Positions 48,816 through 61,270 of a DNA stretch of 64,000 bases are shown one piece after another. Origin of the DNA: Phocoena phocoena (lineage: Eukaryota > Chordata > Mammalia > Artiodactyla > Phocoenidae); NCBI RefSeq assembly GCF_963924675.1, contig NC_089236.1, positions 31,581,319 through 31,645,318 of the forward strand, written 5' to 3'. Both the position numbers and the translations under genes were made by a program. The number at the start of each line of letters is the position of its first letter. The stretch's first letter is position 1. Below the pieces are notes generated by a model that saw only the letters and a program-made list of their open reading frames with translations, was not told where the DNA came from and searched no databases.

Positions 48816-51239
48816 CTCAAAAAGGATGCTACCAGCTACCATTTGGCAAATTTACCCATTATTAAAAAAGAAACTAAATGTTTCCGCAACGTTTCACATG
48901 GATTTAAAAGATTAAGCACAAGCTTTCAAAAAAATGTCTAGCCTTGGGCTGCTTACCAAGCTACTTCTTTTCTCCTAGGAGGTTTTTTCTCATCTATGTT
49001 AATAGTACTTGGATGAAGAACATTTAGAAGCCTTCCTTTATATATTTAAAAACAAAACTCTATCCAGTGCCATTTATACACTTAATGAAATTAGAAATTA
49101 CCACTTAAATCTGTATAAAACCAAAGCATATTCTTTTATCAACTCTATTCATGATATACCAAGTTTTCCTTAGAATGTCCTAGATTTAAGTTTGTTTATT
49201 TAAAATCATCTTTTGTTTTACTGTCTCCTTCTCTCTCCCCCACCACCCCCAAGTACTGGTGTTTCAGTGTAAATGACACCCTGTATCCTTCTGTTCACTT
49301 CTTGCTGCCTTAGCTCTGCTTAGTAATTTATTGTTCCCAGACAGTTCTGATTCTTTTGGCCTTCTAAATAGTAGATGTGTTTCCTCAGCTGTTTACATGA
49401 TTCTCTGACAGTATTATGTGCATTGCAAGCCAACTAAAATGAGGCTTTAACTTCTTCTAATTATTCTGATTTGTACTGGTTTAAAGTAAATTGAAGAGAG
49501 ACAGGCAGAAGATCAGTCTCAGCTTGTTCCTTCTTTTTTTTTTTTAAGATTGATCTTTCCTTCCTATCTGTGTCTTACAAGAACAATATTCATTTTATTC
49601 TTTTAATGTATAAGTAATTCAATATTTAGCTATCTTTGCACTGAATATAATCTCTTTTTTCCCCTTCAGCTTCTATTCTCTTAGTCCTTTTAAAATGTCA
49701 CTTAAAAAATATCCATGGGTTTAATGGAAGTGGAGATCTTATTGAAGACATAGGTGTGGCTTTTCTCTCTTCTCAGTTACATTCTTTAAAAAGTATTTAT
49801 GGAATCACAATATGTAGAAAAAATAATAGATAGAGTATGACCATCAGCTACTACAAAAGAGGAAGGATCCAAATTCAGCCAGAGTCTACTTAGGTCAGTT
49901 ATATTTTAGTTGGTAAAACTAAGACAGAGGTTTCAGAAGAGATTGGGAGGAGGAAATAGATGTAGAAAATGAAAATATATGTTTGGGAGAATGAGTTTTT
50001 GGTTATTTTTTATCCAAACTTTAGAAAATGTGTGCCTGTGGAACATGAGTAAACCCTGTTTTTTTTTTTTTATTTTCAATTTGTTCTTGATTAATTGTTT
50101 GCTATTGTTTTCTAGTTCTTCATTCTCTGTAACTTGATTATAAATAAAGGCTCAAAGAACCTTGTATGTGGACAACATCATATGTATAGTAATGACCCAG
50201 TGACTGAAGAGAAAACAAATGAATTAATATATGGTTGTATATACTTCTTTATTTCTCAAAAATATGGTGTTGTTTAATTCCAAAGTGTAGTAAGTATAAT
50301 ACATAAGTCTAAGAAGTATCTCCTCTTCAAAAACAATTTAAAACTTGAGAAATCTTTTTCTCATTCAACTAAGAACTTACACAAGTACTACTAATAACTT
50401 GTCTTATACTGAGTTAAATTTTGTCTTCTTTTTAATAGTGTATTATTAACATACTATCCTCTAAAAATAGTCTTGACATATATTGAAGATTAAATTCTTG
50501 GAAAAGGAACTGTAATTTGAAATAATGATACTCACATCTTATTTTCCATTGGAACAAAATTATAACTGGAAATCACATTCCTAACCCCGAATGGGCTGGA
50601 TGCCCATTTTTATAGAAGTAGCCACAAATATATTTAATCAACTATAAATGTTATACCTACATAATCTGAGGTTTCTAAAGGACATATACCTTGGGAAAGG
50701 AGAACAGCACAGCAAGCCATTATGTAAAATTGAATTTAATGTAATAGAGTGCAACAGAATACCTTACAAAAGATTTAAAATACTGGACTCCATGTTGCAG
50801 CAGGTGAAACTTACCTCAGATGCACAAAGCCCTGGCCTTCACACTCAAATCCAGTGCCACAGTACCTTGAGGGTTTGACCCCAAACACTTCTGCCCAGGG
50901 TATTATAAGCTTCTAGAAACAATGCTCAAGTCCACGGGAGCAGAGACTAAGTCCTTTGAAAACCTTGTTAGCAAATCTAGGTGACTCTGATCCTCAACCA
51001 GGATGTAAATACCTCCAGGTGTCTGTGCCATCCCTTCATGGTCTGTGTTTCCTCTCTTTTAACCTGGCCTCACAGTGATTCTCCCTCCTTCACCTTTCCA
51101 TGCAGACCTCTGGTTTCACTGAAGTTTTATTTAACATCTCTCCTTAAGTAAAATCTCTCCCTGAAGACACTACTAGCCCTGAAACACACACAAGTGGAAG
51201 CTGCCTGAGGCTGGTTACCTGTTCATCTAAACCTTTTTG
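48816..51239. other. AT-rich DNA without recognised feature
   Basis: No gene or nameable repeat across 2.4 kb. It contains a T-run near 49532-49543 and one near 50060-50071. Open frames are under 80 codons. Confidence 0.4.
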
Positions 51240-51640
51240 CTTTTCCTCTTGTCCACAGGTCCTCACAGCCCTTGCAGCTGGGCATGACCATGTGGCTGCA
51301 TTTGGGTCAATGCATGTAGGAAAAGTGTTGAGTGTTGCTTCCAGTCCCAAACCATTAAGAACTTCCTATGTGCAAGCTTCCAAAGAATTATTCCCTTTCC
51401 TTCTGACGGCAGTGGAGACCACTCTAGGGAAGCCTTGGAAACCACCTGATGGGATGGTAATAGAGCCACAGCTGGAAGGAACCCAGGTCCCTAAATCACC
51501 TCTTGGAGGAAAGTTGGTCATTAGAGGTGATGACTGGGATAGTTACATGTATTCACATAAATAATTTTTTATGTTAAGCCATGAAATTATCGATGCTTTT
51601 CTGTTACGGCAGCTAGCAGTGTCCTAACGAACGCATTGTT
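51240..51640 (+). mobile_element. Old LTR-like repeat (MaLR-type, tentative)
   Basis: The right end 'atgttaagccatgaaattat', then 'cttttctgttacggcagcta' resembles the 3' end shared by several old mammalian MaLR LTRs (tgtttaagccactgagtttg...gttacagcagcaa). The middle ('agctggaaggaacccaggtc') fits the same class. A 90-codon plus-strand frame here is therefore not treated as a gene. Confidence 0.35.
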
Positions 51641-51879
51641 CATTTATCCACCTTATGGTGCCCAATGACTAAGAGGAGATTTTCATATGCTCTTTCAAAA
51701 AAAAAAATCCTCAATGCCTTTATATTTTTACCTTTTAATCTCTAGTAAGTTTCACCTCCTCTCCTCTACAGTTTCTTTTTTTCATGGCCCCAGCTAGAAT
51801 TGATCATTACCCAAAACAGCTACACCTCTGACATTAAATTCTAGCATCCCATTATTATATTGCAGCCTCCAGTTAGCTC

Positions 51880-52418
51880 AGTCATTCAGTGACTCTAACT
51901 TCTTTGCTTGCTTTTTGTCTTCATGCCATATTCACTCCTGGACTCCTCTACTTCCTTCCCCGCTCCTTTGACTGCCTCATTGTCCAGCTTGGATTACTGC
52001 TCTGGCATGTCCCCCATTCTCTTCTCAGTATTGGCAGCTCCATTTGCTAGATGATCCTCCTCAGCAGATTAGTGGCACTTACCTGCATGAATTGGTATCT
52101 CTATCAATTCAAGGTCCCTGATGTCAATTAAGCTCTCAATGTGCCTGGAGATAATTCTATGTTTTTCTAATCAATTTCTTCTCCTATTCTCTACAGCAGT
52201 TATTTCAAATCTCCTATATTTCCTTCAAATCTATAATACTGCCACCATGCCTCTCTCCTAGCCAGTGGCCTGTTTCTCACTTCACAGAGAACACAGAAGT
52301 TACTAGAAGAAATTCTGTGATAACTTCCTGCTGTGAGACCTAAACTTAAGCCACATCTTGTAATAACAGAAAATGTCTTTTAATATAGTTAATCTTTCAC
52401 CTGTGATTGGTATCTCTA
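51880..52418 (+). mobile_element. L2 LINE fragment, sense (probable)
   Basis: Pyrimidine-rich text resembling the sense strand of L2 ORF2 3' half ('actcctggactcctctactt', 'accatgcctctctcctagcc'). The similarity is weaker than in the part downstream of the DNA-transposon remnant at 52419. Confidence 0.4.
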
Positions 52419-52607
52419 AGGGCTGCTAAATAAAATACAGGATTCCCAATTAAATTTGAATTTCAGATAATTTTTGTTTTCATATAAGTCCCTGGAAATA
52501 TTTTGTATATACTTATACTAAAAAAATAGATTTATTGTTTACCTGGAATATAAATTTTTCTAGACATCCTGGCTTTTTGTTTCATTTTTTTACTAAATAT
52601 GGCAACC
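52419..52607. mobile_element. Palindromic non-autonomous DNA transposon remnant
   Basis: The two ends are imperfect inverted repeats. The left end, 'gggctgctaaataaaataca', 'ggattcccaattaaatttga', 'atttcagata', is mirrored on the right by the complements of 'ctggaatataaatttttcta', 'gacatcctgg', 'ctaaatatggcaacc'. The arms extend for most of the 190-bp length, like a MITE. I recognise this as a widespread mammalian palindromic repeat (hAT-like termini) but do not trust my memory for its exact name. No transposase is encoded. Confidence 0.65.
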
Positions 52608-53555
52608 TGATTTACTCCACTTCTATCCTTTATCAGCTTCTCACTAAACATTGCATTCTCTTTTGTATCTTCAGTAAGCCATGTCTACTTCCTATTCTTC
52701 TATAATATTTAGCATACTCACTCATCTCTCAAACTCAGTTATTCTCTGTCAACACCATGTTCTTCTCCGATGACTCCTTGTCTCTCTCCTGCCCTTTACA
52801 GCCTATTGGAAGTCGTGTATGCACATTGTTCCCTCTTCCTCACTTGACATTCAGAAATCTGACCATTATATTCACAAATCTACTGAATTTTCTCTCATCA
52901 AATTTAACATTAATTTTGCTAAATCATCTGGACATTTAGTCTTTACCTTATTTGACTTTTACATAAGATTTGACACGAGTGCTCCTTGTTCCTTGACATT
53001 TCTTTCTTGGACATTTGTGACCCTGGAGTCTCCTCTTCTTGTTTCTGTACCTCTGAATTCCTTTCTTAGTTCATGTTCAGGTTCCTCTGTTCTGCCCAGC
53101 TTTAAAAGGCCAGTGTTACCAGGCCATCTGCTTTGTTTTAGGTCCACTCTACTTGCAATCTCCCTAGAAAAGCATCCATCTCCAAGGCTTCCATCATCAT
53201 TTCTAGCATAGGTGGAGCCCAGATCTTTCTCTTAACATTCAGAAGTGTGTTTTCCAGGGTCTTCCAGACATGTCTATTTGGATGTACTTCAGGATCATCA
53301 AATTATATATGACTAAAGCTAAACTTGTCATGTCTACAGCCAAAATGTATCCTCTCTCATTGGAAGGCAGGAACTGATTTCATTTCTGGACACCACCCCC
53401 ACCCCCTTCAAATCTCCAACTAATTAAACACAAAGAGTTAGGAAATGTATCTACTGCACATATTTCAAATCATGTCCCTTACCATTACTCCTACTGTCTC
53501 TATTCTTGGACATGCAACTTTGCTTCAGACCCAGCTTCTCAAGTCGTCCATACAT
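52608..53555 (+). mobile_element. L2 LINE fragment, sense
   Basis: L2 phrases appear in sense order: 'tttgacacgagtgctccttg' (52968), 'gtgaccctggagtctcctct', 'ttttaggtccactctacttg' (53136), 'ttccagacatgtctatttgg' (53263), 'actaaagctaaacttgtcat' (53311) and 'gaactgatttcatttctgga'. It is diverged with no open reading frame. The next L2 section expected appears at about 57700, suggesting the element was split. Confidence 0.6.
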
Positions 53556-56262
53556 GGTCTCCTTCCCCTGCCCACAGGGAGACAAGGCCTTGGGACTGGT
53601 TCTTCTTTCCTGCTTGGTTCCTTTTACCTGCTCCTTAATAGGTAATGAGCAAGGTAGATGTTAACTTTTGATAAATCATGTTGTTACCACTCCATAGTTT
53701 GGTCTGAGAGGCCTTGTCTCTTCACTGCCTCACCACCACTCTCTTCTCCCCAAGAGCTAGAGAAAAGTTCTCTTTGGCCCAGAATACAGCACTGTAGGTT
53801 TTCCTTCACCCCACCTTTCACCAGAAGGTAGAAGTTTTTGTGATGCACTCTTCCAATAAGCACAGTCCAAACCCAGCTGTACTTCATCATTTGGCAGGCT
53901 CTTACTTATCGATTATCAAAAACACAGCCCTTTTCCAGTGGTCTGCTAGCTTACAAAAACTTGAAGACCTTCACAAGTCTAAAGCTCCTGGCACCACATC
54001 TGAGTGGTGCCACATTAATGTTCTTTCCCAGAGTTAAAGCATCCACCAACAAATAAGGTCCTTGTGGTGCCCTTGGTTTATCTCTATATGGAGTGCCATG
54101 CTTCAGTCCCACCAAGCCTTTATCCTAATTTGAAGCATAAGTGTAGCATCATCCAGAACTCTCATCCAAACTTCAACAAATGGGCTAAGAAACCAGGTGA
54201 CACCATTTTGAGACATTATGTATGGCCTAGGATATTATTTTAAAGGCTTTTGTTCTGGATGGAATCTTTCTAGCCTATCTAATAAAATTCTGACAAGTAT
54301 CTCCAGCCTCTTGGAGAAGATATGGAATACTCAATGCCTTTATTATTCTAGGTAACTGACAATACTCACTGTGGTCATTTTGCAAAACTTCTCCATTGCT
54401 CTGAATGGATCTAAGAAGCCAACATAAACCTACAAAACCTTTCACCATAGTAGCCACCTACAAAATAGCGGCTTTCTTATTCTAGATGGGTGGAGTAGGA
54501 AATCCTTGGCTAAAATCTGCTTTGAAGGACAAGGTGTCCTTAACCCACACCATATATTTAATATTTTTTCCTGTATCTTGGGGAAAAGAAAACATAAAAT
54601 TATCAGATTCAACTCTGGTACTCAAGTGAACTCCCAGAAAATCTTTGTATACCTTTTGCAGAAAGATGAATATCATATACTTAAATTAAGTGGAACATGT
54701 GAAGCTTACAAACTTTGTATGAGAATTTCTTGGCCAACTGTGTCACAGATTTTGTTTACTGTTGCCATTAAAAAACAAGAGACCTGCCTTTGAAACTGCC
54801 TCAAAGATCTAATAGGGTGATGACTGGCTGCCTTCACTGTCAATCCTTGGACTTAGGAGAGAGTATTAACAATGTCCAGACTACAGGAGACCCATTGGTT
54901 GCTAGCTTTCTGTTGTTCTAAATATCTGCTTCATGGCTTATTAAAAATAACTAAAAGTTAGGCCAACCATAGAGAAAGGAGTTATTCATTATTTTGTCAA
55001 ATACTTAACAGAGAGATATGCATAGAATGAGTTAAATTATCCATAGCTACAAAGATATTGCATAGATATTGACTATACAGCTCCAAAACAATATTCTAGG
55101 CTTTATCTAGTCTTCATTGCCTTTAACTATACCTGTTAGTATAAATCAACTATACTCTGATAAAAATTAATTAAAATATTTTTTAAAAATGTCTCCAGGC
55201 ATTGCCAAATGTCTCCTTTGGGAGAGGGGGGAAAATCATCCCAGTTTGAGAACCACTGTTTTATATAATATCTCATTAATGTGTGACAATAATCTACAAT
55301 TCTCAAGGCAGAGCTGCCCTCCCACAACTCAGAAGGGTCATATCCTTACTTGAAGGGTCCACTTCTTCCCATCCTCTACTATCTGTGCCTCCAAATTGAA
55401 GCAGTAGGCTCTTTGCCAATCTACTGAAAGAATGAAGGGATATCACTGAAAGGCTTTAGTTACTCAAGCCAGGCTGCTGTCATTTTTGCAGCCTATCATC
55501 CTCCTGGCCTTTCTAGATAACTAGCAATACCTCACTAGAAAGGTGTCCATTTATTAAGAGAAAGACCAATAGCATGTATATTCTCTCTGTTCATTCCGAA
55601 AGACAACAAAGACTGATTATAGCCACCAAGATTTACCACCCAGTATTATGTCCAATCTGACGTTGATAAGGGAAAATTAAGTAAGGCAATCATCTAAGTC
55701 GACACTTCAAATTGTATCTTCTCCACCAAGTCCTTAAATGTGTCTGGGGTAGCCCACTTTAACACTAGTTTAGTGATGGTGTATCCCAGGTGGCTGTCAA
55801 ATTGTCTATGACTACTGCAAATTCTGAGTTTCTTTTTTTTCCAGCCAGCTTTCTGGTATCATTCTACCTCCAGTCCTTCCAGACAGGTATTAATGTTTGT
55901 TGGAGTTAGCAAATTAAATTCAGGGGCATTTGCTAGTTGTTTCAGAAGAATTCAGAATATCTGCTTACTGAAACTCCTACTCAACTCCTGTTCAATAAAT
56001 TACTTCTGAGGCTTGTGAATTGCATCATAATCCACAGTTAGAAATTAGTCTCAGCACTGTTTTCTCACTGTGCTTAAACCTTTAAAGAACCATTTTTCAT
56101 CTTCTTATAAATTCCTTCCAGAAATGATTATATCAACCATACCACTTCTCCCAACTGTCCTTACTCTTAACTACTTTTCTATCAACATCTCTGAAAGGTA
56201 ATGAGGTTATGGAGATGCTGAAACAAAGTACTTTTGAACTGCAAATAATAATAATAAAATTA
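53556..56262. other. Unclassified stretch, possible old insertion
   Basis: No gene or repeat I can name. The minus-strand frame 53684-53890 (68 codons) is continuous but has no recognised domain. The whole interval lies between two sense L2 segments that could be one element, so it may be an old insertion. See the finding. Confidence 0.35.
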
Positions 56263-56276
56263 AAAAGTAGCCCATG

Positions 56277-56612
56277 GACTTCCCTGGTGATGCAGTGGTT
56301 AAAAATCCGCCTGCCAATGTAGGGGACACGGGTTCGAACCCTGGTCCGGGAAGATCCCACATGCCATGGAGCAACTAAGGCTGTGCACCACAACTACTGA
56401 GCCTGCACTCTAGAGCTCATGAGCCACAACTACTGAGCCCACATGCTGTAATTACTGAAGCTCACGTGCCTAGAGCCAGTGCTCCACAACAAGAGAAGCC
56501 ACCACAGTGAGAAGCTCTCACACTGCAAGGAAGAATATCCCCCACTCACCACAGCTAGAGAAAGCCCGCATGCAGCAACGAAGACCCAGTGCAACCAAAA
56601 GTAAATTTTAAG
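56277..56612 (+). mobile_element. CHR-type SINE, long form
   Basis: A long CHR SINE with the head 'gacttccctggtgatgcagt', A box 'tggtgatgcagtgg' (56285-56298) and a consensus B box 'ggttcgaacc' (56331-56340). It has repeated 'cacaactactgagc' modules and the terminal 'gcaacgaagacccagtgcaa'. It ends in a poor A-rich tail. Direct repeats aaaagtagcccatg (56263-56276) and aaaagtaccccatg (56613-56626) differ at one base. Confidence 0.94.
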
Positions 56613-56626
56613 AAAAGTACCCCATG

Positions 56627-57604
56627 ACAAATAAAGATTATCTTCTTACCATCCTTAAAAATAGATATCTGGTAATGTTCTTTAAAACCACCACTGAAAA
56701 TTGTTATCTTTCTATAAGGCCACAAGAACATCCAGATTCCAGCTGTGTGTATAGTGACTGAAATTCCAAATATATAATAATTTTCTAGATTTCTTGGATA
56801 GTGCCCTGAATAGAAATAAGCTTGAGAATTTAATATAATGTCATTTGTTAGCTTTTCTTTTATCTGGTCCTTAAATTATTGACCTTTAACAGAATGATCC
56901 TCTTGAATAGTCCCTAAAATGTCTTGAATACTGGCAACTATGTTCATTCTGTTCTCATTACGTACCACTAATGGAGAAAGAACAATTGATTCCCAGTTTA
57001 TACCCTTCCCTGCAATTTTCCATTCCATTTCTGCAATGTTAGGAAATCAGAGAAGTCGAAGTTATATAAATTTAATTCCAAAGCACCTCTTTTCTATCAG
57101 GAGCCTGACATGTCAGACTAATTGGAGACTGACTACCTGTGCCATCTTACTTCTATTTGATGATGTACATTAACCCAGAGGCCAGGTATGGAGAATTTAT
57201 CTAAACAGTACTTTACTCCCATCCAAGTTGGAATAGGACTTAATGAGTTCACTTATTTCAATCAAGCTTTCAGAGGTCTGACAGGTATCATAAAGGAACA
57301 TGAGTCATTCATATCATGACTAAAATATTACAGTGACCAGTGTCCCACTCTTTGACATTTCAACAATCCAGACAAATGTCCTATAAAATAAGCCCCTGGT
57401 CTTTAATATCAGACTGTATAGTCCATTATCAAAAAGGACTTTCCCACATAGAATCCAGAAGGATGTGTAAAGGAAGTATTTATTTGGAGCTCAAACTATT
57501 ATAATTCTTACAAAATCCACTCCAGGTGTAGACTTAGGAGTGTCTACTGCATCTTAGCACATCAATATCTACCCTTGCTCCTGATTTTCAAAATGCAAGT
57601 GAGA
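56627..57604. other. AT-rich DNA without recognised feature
   Basis: Nothing I can name. It continues the unclassified interval that precedes the SINE. Confidence 0.35.
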
Positions 57605-58378
57605 CCTTGTTCTCCTATGGTAACCCACAAAGAAACTCATACCTAAGCTCTCAGAGAGACCCATGTCCCCAGACTCCATGCATTTCCTCTCTCATTTCCT
57701 CTTCCCCCACAATCCTGTCAATCCAAAAAGACTTCTTTTTCTACCACTTAAACATTACTTTAGAACAAAAACACCATCTACTCTCACTGAACTGCCATGA
57801 TAGCCTTCTAATTGGTCTCCTTACAATCATTAGTGTTTCCATATCATTTATTCTCCACAAAGAGGTCATATTCTTTTTTTGTTTTTAATGTATCAGATTT
57901 TTCCCCTCTTAAAACCATCTGGTAGTTTTCCATCACACTTAGAATTAAATCCAGACTCTTTGCCAAAGCCTAAAACAGCCATCATGATCTGTGGTCCAGG
58001 CTCTCTCCTACCCTTCCTCTCTTCAATGGACTATGCAGTCCTTCCTGACTTTTATGTCCTTCCTGAAGCACACCTTGCTTGGTTCTCGAATCCATCAACT
58101 TTCTTCTAATGAGGTTTAAATAGGTAGCTTCTCATTATTCAGGTCTCTTCCAAAAGTCATCTTCTTCTCTGAGAGGCATCCTAGTAACTCTATCTAAAAG
58201 AGCACCCTCCTCCTTGCTGGATACTCTAATTCCTACACAGAAATTATCACCTTCTGAATTGTTTTAATATTTATCTCCTTACAGCACAAATTCCCTGTGA
58301 TTCACCATGGTATCTCTAGCAACAGAATAATGTCTAGAATATGGTAGGAGGTCAATAAATATCTATTGAATGAAGAAG
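57605..58378 (+). mobile_element. L2 LINE 3' end, sense
   Basis: The order matches the L2 3' terminus: 'tgatagccttctaattggtc' (57798), 'cccctcttaaaaccatctgg', 'cagccatcatgatctgtggt', 'caggctctctcctacccttc', 'ttattcaggtctcttccaaa' (58135), 'ctgagaggcatcctagtaac', 'gaatatggtaggaggtcaat' and 'aaatatctattgaatgaaga'. It ends with the canonical L2 tail. It may be the continuation of the L2 piece ending near 53555. Confidence 0.7.
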
Positions 58379-58899
58379 TGCCTTCCTCCCATTCTTTATT
58401 CCTGCCTTGTCTTACCACTTAAGTGTTGGTGATCAATTATTCTAATCTCCATGGTTTTTTTTGTTTGCTTTTCTGAGGTTTTCTTTGTTGTTTTGTTTTT
58501 TTCTTTCCTGGATAGCTGGAAGAAGATTTCAGATACAGGGAAGGGGAAGAAGTGAAGGAAGGAAGAAAATTCTCATTAGAATAGTCAGAGTCTATTTGGG
58601 ATATTTACAAAAAAAAAAAATGGTAAGCCTCTTAGCATATCTCTAACACTCTGTTATACAAAAACAGTCTTAGTCTCTGTTATCTGATTTTAATTGCACA
58701 ACAAAAAGCTCCCATGAATTTTCTTGCTTGTTCAGTTAAGGATTCAAAGAAAGGAGATGGGGATTATCCTGTACACCCAGACCCCAGGCTCCCAGGCTCT
58801 AGATGGGTGCCAAAAGGGAGAGTAGAGAAAAAGATAAGTTGCTACTTCTTCAAAGCTATTTAAAAAAAAAAAACTGAGAGAAGATACTTGGAAATATTG
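58379..58899. other. Short low-copy stretch
   Basis: No gene. T-rich (58455-58505) and A-runs (58609-58620, 58861-58872). No repeat named. Confidence 0.4.
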
Positions 58900-59804
58900 A
58901 GAGATGTGGAAAAGAAAGAAGATAAGGCAGAAAGGACTTGTTAAGTGGTGGACTTGGGTGCTGACAATGTGGAATCAGGATGAATTCTAGATGTCTTGCC
59001 TGAACTAGTGGAATCATTTTGTAAAAGAGGGATTTGGGAACTTAGTCTGTTAGGGAAATGGTTTTAAATGCATGGGTTTACATTTATGATGCCTATTAAA
59101 AACCTAAATGGAGATGTCAAGTAGGTGGTTAAAAGTATGAATCTAGATTGGAGTAGAAAGGTTTTAAGAAGTTAATAAGCTATAGAAGGTTTTGCATGCC
59201 AAGGGAATGTGGGATCATTTGTGACTATGATTTCAATACAATCATGACTATCACCCTCACGTTAGAACACATTTCTAAAATCCTTTTTATTTCTCTAAAA
59301 GAAAATTTGTATATGAAATAGCTTATTATATATTATACATAATTTTGAATTATCTATAATGTTCTAGAGAAGAAGAGATGAAAGGCTGAGCTCTGGAGAT
59401 ATGACTAATGCAAATTTAGAACTCAGAAATATAGAGACCTGAAAGTCATTGGTGACTTTAAGAAAAGCTGATTGGAAAAGTGGATAAAAATGAAAGCCTA
59501 TTGGATTTGGGTCATGAGAGACAGGAGGCAAGAAATGATGAGTTTTATTTTAAGAAAGACCAGAAAAAGAAATTAAATGGGATTTTGTTTTAAAATATTG
59601 TGATATTGTGGCACATTTGTATGCTCATATAAATAATCTTAAATAAAGGTTAATGAGTTAAAAAATTGAGGGGTAAGCCATAGAAATAAAGACCTTGAAG
59701 TAGGTGATAGGTGATGAAATCCTATGCCACAGGGAGGAATAGACCACAGACAGAAGGAAAGGGGTTTACTGTAACAGAACTGAGAATCAAAAACTGATGT
59801 GGAT
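58900..59804 (-). mobile_element. L2 LINE, antisense, left part
   Basis: 'tgatgcctattaaaaaccta' followed by 'aatggagatgtcaagtaggt' (59088-59127) is the hallmark antisense L2 phrase. 'ggctgagctctggagatatg' (59383) follows in order. The fragment is cut at 59805 by an LTR and continues at 60260. Confidence 0.65.
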
Positions 59805-60259
59805 TTTATATTCGTTTTGCACTGCTGCTGTAGTGAACCACCACAAAATTAGTGACTTTAAGCAACACATTTATTCTCTTTCAGTTCTGGAGGTCAGATG
59901 TCTAACATCAAAGTTTCAGTAGGGCTACTTTCTTTCTGGATGCTTCAAGGGAGAATCCTATTTCTTTGCTTTCCATCTACAAAGGTGGTGTGCATTCCTT
60001 ACATCTCTCCAACATCTCTCTTCCACGTTTACATCCCCTACTGTCTGACTCTGATTCCTTCTGTGGTCCCTCTTGTAAGGACCCTGTGAGTACATTGAGG
60101 TCACATGGACAATCCAGGGTAATGTCCCCATTTTAAGCTCCTTAACTTGATCACACCTGCAATATCCTTTTTGCCATATAAGGTGACATACCCAGGTTCT
60201 GGAGATTAAGACATTGACATCTTTGGGGAAAGAGAGGGCACATTATTCAGCTCACTACA
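59805..60259 (-). mobile_element. MaLR (MLT1-type) solo LTR, minus strand
   Basis: Read on the minus strand it begins 'tgtagtgagctgaataatgt' at 60259 and passes 'aaagatgtcaatgtcttaat', 'ctccagaacctgggtatgtc' and 'atgtgacctcaatgtactca'. It ends near 59805 with 'cactaattttgtggtggttc' and 'actacagcagcagtgcaaaa'. This is the layout of an MLT1-type MaLR LTR, an ancient mammalian endogenous-retrovirus-like family. No internal genes are adjacent, so it is a solo LTR. The subfamily is not assigned. Confidence 0.6.
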
Positions 60260-60790
60260 GTTTTCTTCTGATAGTTTCCATTTTCCTCAAATAAAATAGT
60301 AAATGAGATCATCAGCTGAAATTGAGAATAAGGGAGAGATTGTAGGAAGTTTAAGGAGAAAAGAAAATGTATGAAAATAACTCAGAGAGTAGAAAAAGGA
60401 ACTGATCAGGTAAATAATGTAAGAATGCTTGCTGTTACAAGGGCCACCTCAAATTTAGGTCCTTCATTTAAAATAGTACAATTACCACAGTGGAATATGT
60501 CTCTAACCTTATTAATATTCTCAAATGCTAGTGAATAGTCAGAAAATTCTTGGGTTTAATAGTGTTGGGATTTGGTCAGTTTAGTATAACAGAAAGAGAA
60601 AGAAATCTAAGCTGAGTTGAAAAGGAAAGAGGTAAGACAGAGTATAAGCAGTGGGAAAATAATAAGGTCAATTGGTAATCAGAATTGGTGGGAAAATGTT
60701 GAAATGTGGATGCTAGAGTGGGCTGTCAAAGAGTGTACTATGCAAAATTACAATATTGAAGGTGTTAAAATTGTGGTAATAATAAAGTCT
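60260..60790 (-). mobile_element. L2 LINE, antisense, right part
   Basis: This resumes the L2 element: 'gagatcatcagctgaaattg' (60305), 'gagattgtaggaagtttaag' and 'aaataactcagagagtagaa' follow the antisense L2 consensus beyond the point reached at 59804. The MaLR LTR therefore inserted into a pre-existing L2. Confidence 0.55.
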
Positions 60791-60986
60791 AGGCTGTGAC
60801 CATGGAAGGAAGATAGCTACTCCATTACCACCAGGCTCTGTTGTGTATGTATACAGCTATGTAGCAAAACCATTACTAAAAATATACAAGCAAACACATG
60901 TGAGGAAGCAGGGATTTAAGAGAGAGCTAGATTTAAACTATAAAAGAGGTAAATAGTATGCTTAGAGAAGAAATTGTGTATATAGG

Positions 60987-61240
60987 TGTTATGCACTGAG
61001 TTGTGTTCCTCCAACAATTTATATGTTGAAGTCCTAATATCCAGCACCTCAAAATGTGGCCATATTGGCATTTAACTTAAAATAAGGTCATTGTGCTGGG
61101 CCCAAATCCAATATGACTGGTGTCCTTATATGAAAAGGAAATTTGGACACAGAGAGTTACAGTAGGAAGATCATGTGAAGACACAAGGGAGAAGATGCCC
61201 AACTACAAGTCGTTTATTCAGAAGAAACCAACCTGAGGAA
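60987..61240 (+). mobile_element. MaLR (MLT1-type) LTR, plus strand, truncated
   Basis: It starts 'tgttatgcactgagttgtgt' and continues 'tttatatgttgaagtcctaa', 'cagcacctcaaaatgtggcc', 'aataaggtcattgtgctggg', 'ccaatatgactggtgtcctt', 'atttggacacagagagttac', 'agatcatgtgaagacacaag'. This is the 5' two-thirds of an MLT1-type LTR. It ends after 'gaagaaaccaacctgagg', and LINE-1 copy D begins about 30 bp later. Confidence 0.65.
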
Positions 61241-61270
61241 AAAAAAATGAGGATAAAAACATGGTGATGT

